Assembly (NCBI GenBank): GCA_026390635.1
Contig: JAPLFO010000149.1
Location: 1-64,000 of the forward strand
From: Ignavibacteriales bacterium
GTDB taxonomy: Bacteria > Bacteroidota > Ignavibacteria > UBA10030 > UBA8401
Direction of reading: 5' to 3'
Length of the DNA stretch: 64,000 nt
Shown: piece by piece, positions 46,893 through 56,356 of the stretch
How positions within the stretch are numbered: the stretch's first letter is position 1
Layout: each line of letters opens with the position of its first letter
Notes under the pieces: generated by a model
Databases searched by the model: none
Told to the model about the DNA's origin: nothing
What the model saw: the letters and a program-made list of their open reading frames with translations, nothing else
Made by a program: the position numbers and the translations under genes

Positions 46893-48397
46893 ATGACCGT
46901 GCGAATTGAATCGGCGGTACCACAATCGGCGGACACTGGTTCCGCAGATCACAACGGAAAGAATCTGGACGAACTGCTTGATCTGGACAAGCACCGTCTT
47001 TCCGTTATTCCTCAAAAAAAATCCACCGGTACCGAGCGATGGATGAAATTCCTCGGCATTCCTGTCGGCATTGCGGTTTTCCTTTGGCTCTATTATATGC
47101 CGACACCCGCCGGACTTACTGCGTCCGGGCAGTCTATCATTGCATCGTTCTGTTTTGCCCTCATCCTCTGGATTTCCGAATCCATTCCGACACATGTCAC
47201 ATCGTTGATACTCATGGTGCTGCTTGTGTTCCTGGATGGATGGGACATGAAGAACGTACTGGGCGTTCTGGGTTTCGACGTTATCTGGCTGAACGTACTG
47301 GCATTCATTCTGAGTTCATTGCTGGTAAAAACAAATTTAGCGAAACGAATTGCACTTGCCTTGATCGTAAAATTCGGTCATAGTGCGATGCCCATGATGC
47401 TCGCATTCCTTCTCCTGCAGCTTGTCTTGGCACCGCTGATCCCCGCAACGGCAGCGCGGACCGTGATAACGCTTCCCATTATGCTGATCGTTGCATCTAT
47501 CTACGGTTCAACAAATGAGAATCCGAACAATTTTGGAAAGAATCTCTTCCTGCAGAATTTGCTTGGTATCAATATTTTTTCTTCCGGATTTATGACCGGA
47601 AGCACCGCCAATCTCATTGCCATCTCGTTCATCTTCAGCATGGCGGGAACAAAGGTGTATTATACCGATTGGATGTTTGCAAATCTGCCGGTTGTTCTGA
47701 TTGCCATGTCCCTTGCGTGGGTCATCGGTCCGAAACTGCTGTTCAAACTCTCTGCTAAAGAATCCACCCCGGCCGTCCATGGCGGCATCGAAGTGCTTAA
47801 GAAACAGCTCGACGCAATGGGAAAAATGAGCTTTCTGGAAAAAAAGGGCGCAGTCATTTTTGGCATTGTCGTTATTCTCTGGGTAACGGATCGATTCCAT
47901 TTTGCGCTTTTCGGTTTTCAGATCGATCCGGTTATGGCAGCCATGGTGGGCGGCATTATTGCACTGCTTCCTAAGGTGGGGATACTAAAATGGAACGACT
48001 GTGACATTCCATGGCATCTCATGCTCTTCAGTGCGGGAGCCTATGCCGGTGGATTGGCGCTCAACGACTCCGGTGCTGCTCGATGGGTGGTCCAGAACCT
48101 CTTCTCGGCGTTCCATCTTGACAAAAACATCAACTTCTGGCTGTTGTACACGATTGTTATATCTGTGATGATGTATTCGCATTCAATCCGCTGGCATTGG
48201 CTCTCCCTGCCGCATTTACTATCGACTGGGTTATCGGACTGCCGATCAGCGCGAAGCCGAATGTCATTTTGTTCACGACCGGTCAATATTCCGTATTGGA
48301 CAACATCAAATACGGATTCATCATGGCAACGATAGGAATCATTCTGCTGGTGATTGCGGGACTTACCTGGTTCAGATTTTTGGGAATCACTCCATGA
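46893..48397 (+). pseudogene. DASS/SLC13-family anion:sodium symporter with an apparent deletion/frameshift near the C-terminus
   Basis: Frame 1 (46893 onwards) covers most of the transporter to 'IVISVMMYS'; a second frame supplies 'FNPLALALPAAFTIDWVIGLPISAKPNVILFTTGQYSVLDNIKYGFIMATIGIILLVIAGLTWFRFLGITP*'. Confidence 0.8.
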
Positions 48398-49155
48398 CGA
48401 AGAGAATCGGAGTACATGCATTCATCATATTTCTCCTGGCGGTTCTCCCGCTGCCGATCGCCGCTCAATTGCTGAAACAGTTTTCAGAACAAGTCCTTCT
48501 GGAAAAAGACGGCAGCGCAACAGTGGTGTGGCATATTGTTCCGGCAAGCGATACACTGCGCTCTCTTATGGTGCCATGGAACTTCCCTTTCACAGCAGGA
48601 GAGGCAATTTCTTTTGTCGTTCGCGGTAATGACACATCCTTCCGCGCTGCCGATGCGGAACTTGCCGAGAGGGAAGGCATCCACTTTGTCAGAGTCGGAA
48701 ACCACGATCGCTCGCCGCTGCATGCCCTGCAGATGCAATTTACCATTCAGCGGTACTGCAACTTTGGAAAAGAGAAAGCGACCGATTTCGGGAACTATAC
48801 AATTAAAAAGAGATTCATCAATACTTCCCTGGCATCGATTGATCAATTCTCACTGGAACTCGTTCTCCCGTCAGGATTTGTCGTTACGTCTGTCGACGAG
48901 ACAATTCCCAAGCAGACGGAGGATAATTCCATTTCGCCATTTGTCATTGGAAGGACAGAAGGAAGAAACAGCGTCGTCGTGCATGCCTCAAAAATGAAAC
49001 TTGGAGAGCATGCATTTATGAAGTTGCAGACAAAACCTGAGGCAAAGTCTCCCGTGCTATTCATAAGCCTGTCACTGATCGGTATTCTCTATGCTTTTTT
49101 CTTCCGCGACCTGCTGAAGAAGAAAGAATACGAACAACACGCCGACAAAACGTAA
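48394..49155 (+). CDS. Hypothetical membrane-anchored secreted protein
   Basis: 253 aa with N-terminal signal and C-terminal TM 'SPVLFISLSLIGILYAFFF'. Confidence 0.65.
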   Translation: MTKRIGVHAFIIFLLAVLPLPIAAQLLKQFSEQVLLEKDGSATVVWHIVPASDTLRSLMVPWNFPFTAGEAISFVVRGNDTSFRAADAELAEREGIHFVRVGNHDRSPLHALQMQFTIQRYCNFGKEKATDFGNYTIKKRFINTSLASIDQFSLELVLPSGFVVTSVDETIPKQTEDNSISPFVIGRTEGRNSVVVHASKMKLGEHAFMKLQTKPEAKSPVLFISLSLIGILYAFFFRDLLKKKEYEQHADKT

Positions 49156-49413
49156 TGTCAGGCAGCAATGTCTCCCTTTTCAAGAATGGTTAAACGTGCA
49201 AGAGCAAATCACGATCTTCTGCTTGATGAGTGAGTGACCCCGGAATTCACCGAGGATGTTTTCCCAGATTGGTGAATTGAATCGCAAATAGCTGGAACAG
49301 AATTACAGAACCATCACAAAAAGCAAACGGCATCTCGAGTGCTATGCTCAAAGATCTAATCAACCATATCAATTAACTAACCATTTCATCAACTATTTTA
49401 CAGAGGGATTCTT

Positions 49414-50682
49414 ATGAATACAAAGCATACACGCTGGATCGTGCTGATGTTCGCGTTGATAGGCACCATTAGCTCTTTCCTCATTGCACAAGACGCTCGC
49501 GTGCCCGGCGAGGATGCGATCAAAGCCCCCTTGGGTGCAGAGGCAAAAGACGGTAAGCTCGTTTTTGATTCGAAGGATTCAACATTTCAATGGTGGTTTG
49601 ATTCAAGAATTCAGATTGACGGTGCCAAATATTTCGAGAACAAGAACCGCATGAGCGATGGAACGATCATGAGAAAGGTCACATTCGCACTGAAAGCTGT
49701 TCTCTGGAAAAACTGGCAGGCGGAAGTTGATGTTGACTATGGCGAAAACGTCCTTGATCTTCGCGACGCGTTTATCCAATTCAATATCCCGAATCAAAAT
49801 CTTTCATTGAAGGTTGGAAACTTCAAAGAACCGTTCGGATTGGATGCACTGATTAGTTCCCGTCTCTTGCCATTCATGGAACGTTCCAGTGTTTCAAATG
49901 CAATTGCTCTTGGCAGAAGAGTGGGTTTCTCTGCAAACTATTGGCAGGATTATGGGCAGGTAACAGTCGGCGTTTTCGGACATGAGGTCGGAACAAGAAT
50001 TGACAAAGGAACCGACGATGAAGGATATTCAGCCAATGTTCGCATCACAGCCGCTCCAATCAACACACATGGCAAGAACCTCCATTTAGGATTTGCGGCT
50101 TCATACAAGACTCCTGATGCTGCGATGGGTGTCCCTCTGAATTCGCTGGAGGTCAAATCGCGTACTGAAACATACGTTTTTGATCCCAAACTGCTGCACA
50201 CTGGTGCTATTACTGATATTAACTATTGGACTCGTTTTTCCGGTGAATTGATGGGAATTTATGGACCGTTCTATGTGCAGGCGGAATACTTGGGAATGTC
50301 AATTACACGATGGTATGGAAATCCGAAAATCAATCTTGGCGGAGGATATGGGTTAGTCTCTTGGATGGTAACCGGAGAGACAAGAGCTTATTATGTTGAT
50401 GAAGGCGAGAGTGGCCCTATTGAACAGCCGATACATTCCTGGGGTGCCTTAGAAGTTGCGGCACGCTATAGTGTGACCGACCTGAACGACTCTAAAGCCA
50501 ATATCACCGGTGGAAAAGCGAACATTCTTACACTCGGTGTAAATTACTACCCCGTCCAGACTATCAAAATGATGTTGAACTATGCGATGGTGAAATTAGA
50601 TAAGTATGCAGACAGCAACGGCAAGTTCATCGGAGCCGATGATCATTCGTTTGTACAAATAAGGTTTCAAGCATCACTCTAA
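49414..50682 (+). CDS. Phosphate-selective porin O/P-like outer-membrane protein
   Basis: 'FQWWFDSRIQIDGAKYFENKN...KVTFALKAVLWKNWQAEVDVDYGENVLDLRDAFIQFNIPNQNLSLKVGNFKEPFGLDALISSR'. Confidence 0.9.
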   Translation: MNTKHTRWIVLMFALIGTISSFLIAQDARVPGEDAIKAPLGAEAKDGKLVFDSKDSTFQWWFDSRIQIDGAKYFENKNRMSDGTIMRKVTFALKAVLWKNWQAEVDVDYGENVLDLRDAFIQFNIPNQNLSLKVGNFKEPFGLDALISSRLLPFMERSSVSNAIALGRRVGFSANYWQDYGQVTVGVFGHEVGTRIDKGTDDEGYSANVRITAAPINTHGKNLHLGFAASYKTPDAAMGVPLNSLEVKSRTETYVFDPKLLHTGAITDINYWTRFSGELMGIYGPFYVQAEYLGMSITRWYGNPKINLGGGYGLVSWMVTGETRAYYVDEGESGPIEQPIHSWGALEVAARYSVTDLNDSKANITGGKANILTLGVNYYPVQTIKMMLNYAMVKLDKYADSNGKFIGADDHSFVQIRFQASL

Positions 50683-50697
50683 CCTCGAGGATCATGT

Positions 50698-51627
50698 ATG
50701 AAAAAGATAATAGTTGTTATCGTACCGCTTATGATCATTACGGGAGCATTTCTTTCATGTTCCCGAGATGCACCGGCTCCTACTGGACCGGCACCAAAGG
50801 TGATTGTACCGGTAGTAATGAATGAAATATATACACAAGGTATCCGTTCCAATCCAGATTGGATTGAAATTTACAATCCCAATTCCGATTCCATAAGTAT
50901 TGGAGGATATACTGTTTACAGTCTTGCGGGAAAGAACGGCGCAAAACCAAAGAAAGCAATTCCTTCGGGGACCTATGTCCCGGGGATGGGTCATTACGTC
51001 GTCGTGGTGAATGATACCATCTCTGCAAGCGCGTTTGATCTATCTGCCGGCGGTGAAAAAGTCTGGTTTGAAAATGGAACTGGAACCATTGTTGACAGTG
51101 TCAATGTACCTGCTCTCGGTGTTGATTCTTCGTATGCACGAAAGCCCGACGGCGCGAGTACGTGGGTTATAGCGACGCCACCGACGAAGGGAGCTGCAAA
51201 TTCTATCCTTCCAATTGTTATGAATGAAATCTTTGTTCAAGGTGTAGCAGGCAATCTTGATTGGATTGAACTGTATAACCCCAACACTGCTTCGGCCAAT
51301 ATCGGCGGGTATAAAATCTATGATATCGGCGGACAAGGTGGTACGAAACCAAAGAAGGACATTCCCGTTGGCACAATCATTGCCGCAAAAGGCTTCTTCG
51401 TAATCATTGTCGATACGGCAAGCTTTACCGGTGATTTGAGCGGATTTGGACTATCCCAAAATGGCGAAGCTGTCTGGCTGGAAAATGCAAACGGCAATAT
51501 CCTCGATAATGTCACCTTCCCTGCGATGACAAGCACGGGCGGTACAGTATCGTATGGAAGAAAACCAGATGGGAGTTCCAACTGGCAGATCCTCACCGTC
51601 ATTACACGCGGAACATCAAACAATTAA
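50698..51627 (+). CDS. Lipoprotein with two lamin-tail domains (LTD)
   Basis: Lipobox 'AFLSCSRD'; 'VMNEIYTQGIRSNPDWIEIYNPNSDSISIGGYTVY' and 'VMNEIFVQGVAGNLDWIELYNPNTASANIGGYKIYD'. Confidence 0.88.
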   Translation: MKKIIVVIVPLMIITGAFLSCSRDAPAPTGPAPKVIVPVVMNEIYTQGIRSNPDWIEIYNPNSDSISIGGYTVYSLAGKNGAKPKKAIPSGTYVPGMGHYVVVVNDTISASAFDLSAGGEKVWFENGTGTIVDSVNVPALGVDSSYARKPDGASTWVIATPPTKGAANSILPIVMNEIFVQGVAGNLDWIELYNPNTASANIGGYKIYDIGGQGGTKPKKDIPVGTIIAAKGFFVIIVDTASFTGDLSGFGLSQNGEAVWLENANGNILDNVTFPAMTSTGGTVSYGRKPDGSSNWQILTVITRGTSNN

Positions 51628-51637
51628 GAACGAAGGG

Positions 51638-51666
51638 CTGAACCGGATCACATCGATCCGGTTCAG
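51638..51666 (+). terminator. Terminator/hairpin downstream of the LTD lipoprotein gene
   Basis: CTGAACCGGATC-ACATC-GATCCGGTTCAG. Confidence 0.6.
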
Positions 51667-51678
51667 TGGGATGATTGA

Positions 51679-52446
51679 ATGAAGAGAATACGAGTTGTAC
51701 CTCTGCCAATGGCTAGCGTTGCGCTCATACCATTGTTGTTGCTGCTGGCATGCAGTCGCACGGAACCGACTGTTGCAGTTCCAGTGCCAGTCAACGGCGG
51801 GCTTGTGGAGCTAAGCGTTCATAACACGTCTGTTCCGGAACCCTCAGGGCTGGTGTACAATTCCAAGAACAACACCTTGATGACAGTATCAGACGCAAAC
51901 GCGACTGTGTACGAGATTGATTTTATGGGAAACATTCTTCATTCGTTTGTAGTGCAGGGATCGGATCTGGAGGGAATTGCACTGTCGCCAGATTGCGACA
52001 CAATGTATTTGGCGGAGGAAGGAAACCAACAGATTTCAACGTATCTCATCAACGGCTCGAAGATCAGTTCATTGAAAGTTCCTGTCGCAACCGAACAGAA
52101 CCATTCGTTGGAAGGGGTCACGATTGACGATCGCCGCCACATCTATGTCGTCAATGAGAAGAATCCGAGATTATTACTGGAATTCAACGGAGTAACGGAA
52201 GTCGCCCGGACGGAGATCACTGCAACGCTGGATCTGTCGGATGTCAGCTACGATGCCGCTTACGATTGTCTCTGGATCGTCAGTGACGAGTCACAAAAGA
52301 TATTAAAATGCACCAGAAGCGGCATTGTTCTGAACGAATATCAGATTTCCTTCTCCAAGGGAGAGGGAATTGCCATGGTCGGCGACAAGATGTACATTAT
52401 AAGCGATGCAACCGGGAAATTGTATGTGTTCAATAAACCCCGATAG
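51679..52446 (+). CDS. SdiA-regulated-domain (YjiK-like) lipoprotein
   Basis: Lipobox 'LLACSRTE'; 'VPEPSGLVYNSKNNTLMTVSDANATVYEIDFMGNILHSFVVQGSDLEGIALSPDCDTMYLAEEGNQQI'. Confidence 0.82.
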   Translation: MKRIRVVPLPMASVALIPLLLLLACSRTEPTVAVPVPVNGGLVELSVHNTSVPEPSGLVYNSKNNTLMTVSDANATVYEIDFMGNILHSFVVQGSDLEGIALSPDCDTMYLAEEGNQQISTYLINGSKISSLKVPVATEQNHSLEGVTIDDRRHIYVVNEKNPRLLLEFNGVTEVARTEITATLDLSDVSYDAAYDCLWIVSDESQKILKCTRSGIVLNEYQISFSKGEGIAMVGDKMYIISDATGKLYVFNKPR

Positions 52447-52709
52447 AATCAATAGCACGGGCTGCGATCTTTCATCATGAGAAGGAAATACACAAAAACC
52501 GTGCACTTCTTGATTGAATTCGTTCACTAGAAGGTAAAGAGCAACGATTCTTTGGGGTATTTTGTATGTTGTAAAAGGAGCAGTTGCAAATATATTGCTT
52601 TCCAAAAACCACAATAGCAATATTTCCATTACTACTTGATGGTGCGGAGTTACGCCATCGTTGTATATAATTAATTCACCTTGCTCTCCCTAAAAATAAT
52701 GGAGGTCCA

Positions 52710-53894
52710 ATGAAAAAGAAATCGTTACTCTGTGTTGCGGTGTTATCCGTGCTGTTATGCGCGCATCTCAGTATGGCCCAATCACCGATCAAAGTAAATG
52801 AGATTTATTCGCGCGGAGTCGCCGGAAATCTTGATTGGGTGGAGATGTACAATACATCGGCAGCATCGGTAGATATAAGCGGATACAAAATTTATGACGC
52901 CGGCGGCAAAACAGGAACAAAGCCCAAGAAACTATTTCCGACAGGAACGATCCTTCCCGCGAAAGGCTTTACCGTAATCATCGTCGATACCGCAAGCTTC
53001 ACCGGCGATCTGAGCGGATTTGGACTTGGCAGCGGCGGCGACAGCGTATGGGTCGAAAATGCGGCAGGAACACTGATCGATTCCGTCTTCATTCCTGCTC
53101 TTGGCGTCGATACGACCTATGCACGCATTCCGGACGGCTCAAACGCATTAGTGAAAGCCACTCCGGCGACAAAAGGTTCCTCGAATGTGCTTGTTAAAAT
53201 GAATGAAGTGTATACACGTGGCGTTGCAGGGAATCTTGATTGGATCGAGATGTATAACACATTAACCACACAGATAGATATAAGCGGCTATAAAATCTAC
53301 GACAACGGCGGAAGAGGCGGAACAAAACCGAAGAAATTATTCCCGACTGGGACAATTCTTCCTGCCAAAGGATTCTTCTTGATTGTTGTCGACACAGCAA
53401 GCTACACCGGTGATCTGAGCGGGTTTGGACTCGGAAGCGGCGGCGATACCGTCTGGGTGGAAAATACCGCGGGAATAGTGATTGATTCCGTCTACCTTCC
53501 GGCTCTCGGTGTGGACACAACGTATGCGCGCAAACCGGACGGCTCCAACCTTTTTGTGAAATCCTCCCCGGCAACCAAGGGTGCAACGAACGGCCCCGCA
53601 ACGTCTGTTCGATCAAATACACTGTTTGTGTCAGACTTCGTGTTGAATCAGAACTTCCCTAATCCGTTCAATCCAACGACAACTATTAGTTATCAACTGA
53701 CATCGAAGAGCATGGTTTCGCTCAGAGTCTATGATCTTCTGGGAAAAGAGATCGCAGAACTTGTGAACGAACAAAAAGAAGCCGGATCGTATTCTGTACA
53801 ATTTAACGCCCGCAATCTTGCAAGCGGCATCTACATGGTTGGATTGAAGGCCGGCAACTACTCGGAAATGAAGAAGATGACTTTAATCAGATGA
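52710..53894 (+). CDS. Secreted protein with two lamin-tail domains and T9SS sorting domain
   Basis: 'KVNEIYSRGVAGNLDWVEMYNTSAASVDISGYKIYD', 'KMNEVYTRGVAGNLDWIEMYNTLTTQIDISGYKIYD', C-terminus 'LNQNFPNPFNPTTTISYQLTS...EMKKMTLIR'. Confidence 0.9.
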   Translation: MKKKSLLCVAVLSVLLCAHLSMAQSPIKVNEIYSRGVAGNLDWVEMYNTSAASVDISGYKIYDAGGKTGTKPKKLFPTGTILPAKGFTVIIVDTASFTGDLSGFGLGSGGDSVWVENAAGTLIDSVFIPALGVDTTYARIPDGSNALVKATPATKGSSNVLVKMNEVYTRGVAGNLDWIEMYNTLTTQIDISGYKIYDNGGRGGTKPKKLFPTGTILPAKGFFLIVVDTASYTGDLSGFGLGSGGDTVWVENTAGIVIDSVYLPALGVDTTYARKPDGSNLFVKSSPATKGATNGPATSVRSNTLFVSDFVLNQNFPNPFNPTTTISYQLTSKSMVSLRVYDLLGKEIAELVNEQKEAGSYSVQFNARNLASGIYMVGLKAGNYSEMKKMTLIR

Positions 53895-54519
53895 GTAAAC
53901 ACCGCAGGAATAACGTCGTCTTTGCCTATATAGAATTGGCCGTCATTGTGTCTGTGATACTGTTTGGAATCATTCAGGCAATATTGTTCTTGCTGAAGTA
54001 ACTTTGATTTCCGCTCCACCACAATAGTTCGAGGATTTTGTTTGTGGTGGAGCGTATTTCTGCTTACCGCATGGCCGCATTGATTCGAGTTGCCCGGCAG
54101 ATGATCTGTCTTCAGGATCCCGCAAGGGGGACTGCCGCACCGGACGGACCCGGGCAACAAGGCAAATGACGTTGATGGAATTGGATTCTCAGCCAGCCCC
54201 GTCCCAGCGGCGGGGCTGTGTCTTGTGGTGGACACTCCCTTGGTCTTTTCCGGCGATGCACGCCTTCGTCACCGGAACACCCCGCATTCGACCGGCATTT
54301 GCCTCCCCTGCTATTTCAGCTCGGATGAAATTCTCCTCATTCCACTGAAAAATATGCCTTTTGATCGCAGATATTGCTATCCTTCAAGATGACGACGTAT
54401 CTTCCGGCTATTGAGTGTCGTCTCATTGCGGTGAGGACGAAAGAATTGCCCATTTTGCCATCCCCCAATGCGCAGGTTTTCCGCCAACACGTCGTCTATT
54501 CTTACAGAACCGGGAATTG

Positions 54520-55095
54520 ATGGAAGAGAAAGAACTCATACATCGGCTGCGAGATGGTGACAACAGTGCATATCGTTTGATTATTGACCGATATCAAACT
54601 TCCGTTCTGAATTGTTGTTTCAAGTTCGTGCGACACAGAGAGACCGCCGAGGACTTGACACAGGACGTTTTCATAGAAGTCTACAGATCGATTCATATGT
54701 TCAGATCGGCATCAAAGTTTTCGACGTGGCTCTTGAGAATTGCAATATCAAAATCATTAGATCATATCAAGAGCCAGAAAAGAAAAAAACGATTCGGATA
54801 TTTGAAGAGCATCTTTTCCGGCGACGATTCTGAAGAGCGCGCTCTATCATCCGATCTTCACAATCCGCAGCAACTGCTGGAGAATGAAGACAGGGTGCAA
54901 TTGCTTTCGTGGGCAATAGAATCGTTGCCCGATAATCAGAAGATAGCGTTGACACTCAGCAAATACGATGAACGAAGCTACAAGGAGATTGCTGACATTC
55001 TCCACACAACCATTCCCGCTGTTGAATCGTTGATTGTCCGTGCAAAATCAAATATGAAGAAAAAACTGTACGCACATTATAAGAAGCATCTATAG
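54520..55095 (+). CDS. RNA polymerase sigma factor, ECF family
   Basis: 'LIHRLRDGDNSAYRLIIDRYQTSVLNCCFKFVRHRETAEDLTQDVFIEVYRSIHMFRSASKFSTWLLRIAISKSLDHI'; internal ATG at 54520 is the likelier start. Confidence 0.93.
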   Translation: MEEKELIHRLRDGDNSAYRLIIDRYQTSVLNCCFKFVRHRETAEDLTQDVFIEVYRSIHMFRSASKFSTWLLRIAISKSLDHIKSQKRKKRFGYLKSIFSGDDSEERALSSDLHNPQQLLENEDRVQLLSWAIESLPDNQKIALTLSKYDERSYKEIADILHTTIPAVESLIVRAKSNMKKKLYAHYKKHL

Positions 55096-55144
55096 TCCGC
55101 TCCCATGCAGGAACGTGGAAACGAAGTAGCGTGAGGAACATTTC

Positions 55145-55453
55145 ATGAAAGAAGAAGAACGAATACTCGAGGAAGTTGAAAAGACCCTGTGTGCGCTCGA
55201 CGATTTGCCAACGATCGAGGCCAATCCATTTCTGTTTACGCGCATACAAGCCCGATTGGCTTCAGAAGATGTTTCACGGAAAACGTCCCTTGCAGGCTTC
55301 ATAGAACTCAAACCCATAGCATTGGCCGTTATTATTGTTCTCAACATCATCACCGCCGTGTATTTTTTCAATTCCAGAAGCAGCGAATATTCCAAAGATC
55401 AACTGATCCATTCGCTTAGCGCCGAATATAATTCAACACAAAACGACTTCTAA
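55145..55453 (+). CDS. Small TM protein, putative anti-sigma partner
   Basis: 102 aa, one TM, immediately downstream of the ECF factor. Confidence 0.5.
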   Translation: MKEEERILEEVEKTLCALDDLPTIEANPFLFTRIQARLASEDVSRKTSLAGFIELKPIALAVIIVLNIITAVYFFNSRSSEYSKDQLIHSLSAEYNSTQNDF

Positions 55454-55465
55454 CGGAACACGACA

Positions 55466-56317
55466 ATGGATCTGATAAGACAGAACAAGTTTATCGGCTG
55501 GGTCGTCGCCCTGTTGGTAGGACTAAATCTCCTCACATTGACCATGATTTGGATTCAGTCGGAACGAAGGAATCCCCCCCCACTCAGAGATTCCGGAAAT
55601 TCTCCCGCGAGTCCTGTTCCCATGCTGCAGCGCGAGCTTGAGCTTACGGCTGACCAGACGGACAAATTTCAGGGAGTATGGAGGAATCATCAGGAGAAGA
55701 CGAAAGAGATTAGTGAAGCACGGGACAATCTGAAACGCCTGATGACCGATGAGATATTCAGCTCCACGCCGGACAAGCAGAGGGTTGACTCACTCGCCTC
55801 GGGAATTGGAAGTCTTGAAGCCAGGATGGAAATATTGCGCTACGAACATTTCAGATTGCTGGCACAAATCTGCACCAGTGAACAGAAGACTCAACTGGGT
55901 GCAATACTGAGAGAGATCATCCGCAGGAAGGGGCCGACCGGAACGCCCGATCTCAAACCACAACAGCAGCGGTCGAAGGCCCCCGCAACGTTGAAGAACA
56001 ATAGAGACATTGAAGAAAGACAACGACCGCCCCGACCGGATGACCGACAGGGCCCACCGACCGCGCTTCAGAAGCTCGATCGATATGCAGAAAGACTCTC
56101 TCTCTCACCTGATCAGATCAAAAAGGTCAAAGACATTCTTGCCCTTTCCCGAACAAAGGAAGAGAAGTTTAAGTCTCAATCCAGACCGAGTCCGGCTGAC
56201 TTCGAGATTGAAAAACAGAAAGTGCGAAACGAAGAAGATGAAAGCATTGTCAGCATTCTGAATCCGCGGCAGAAAGTGGAATTCGAGGAGATGGTGAGAA
56301 ACCGGGGGAAAAAATAG
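55466..56317 (+). CDS. Periplasmic heavy-metal-sensor/CpxP/Spy-like protein
   Basis: N-terminal TM and two LTxxQ-like segments: 'LELTADQTDKFQGVWRNHQEK' and 'LSLSPDQIKKVKDILALSR'. Confidence 0.65.
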   Translation: MDLIRQNKFIGWVVALLVGLNLLTLTMIWIQSERRNPPPLRDSGNSPASPVPMLQRELELTADQTDKFQGVWRNHQEKTKEISEARDNLKRLMTDEIFSSTPDKQRVDSLASGIGSLEARMEILRYEHFRLLAQICTSEQKTQLGAILREIIRRKGPTGTPDLKPQQQRSKAPATLKNNRDIEERQRPPRPDDRQGPPTALQKLDRYAERLSLSPDQIKKVKDILALSRTKEEKFKSQSRPSPADFEIEKQKVRNEEDESIVSILNPRQKVEFEEMVRNRGKK

Positions 56318-56356
56318 ACGGGATCCTTCAACAAGACAGAAGCAATGTTGATGTGA

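Noticed and set aside
54061-54160. Cobalamin riboswitch on the minus strand
   Set aside because: Only partial resemblance to the consensus, and no suitably oriented downstream gene (it would run into the 3' end of the LTD gene).
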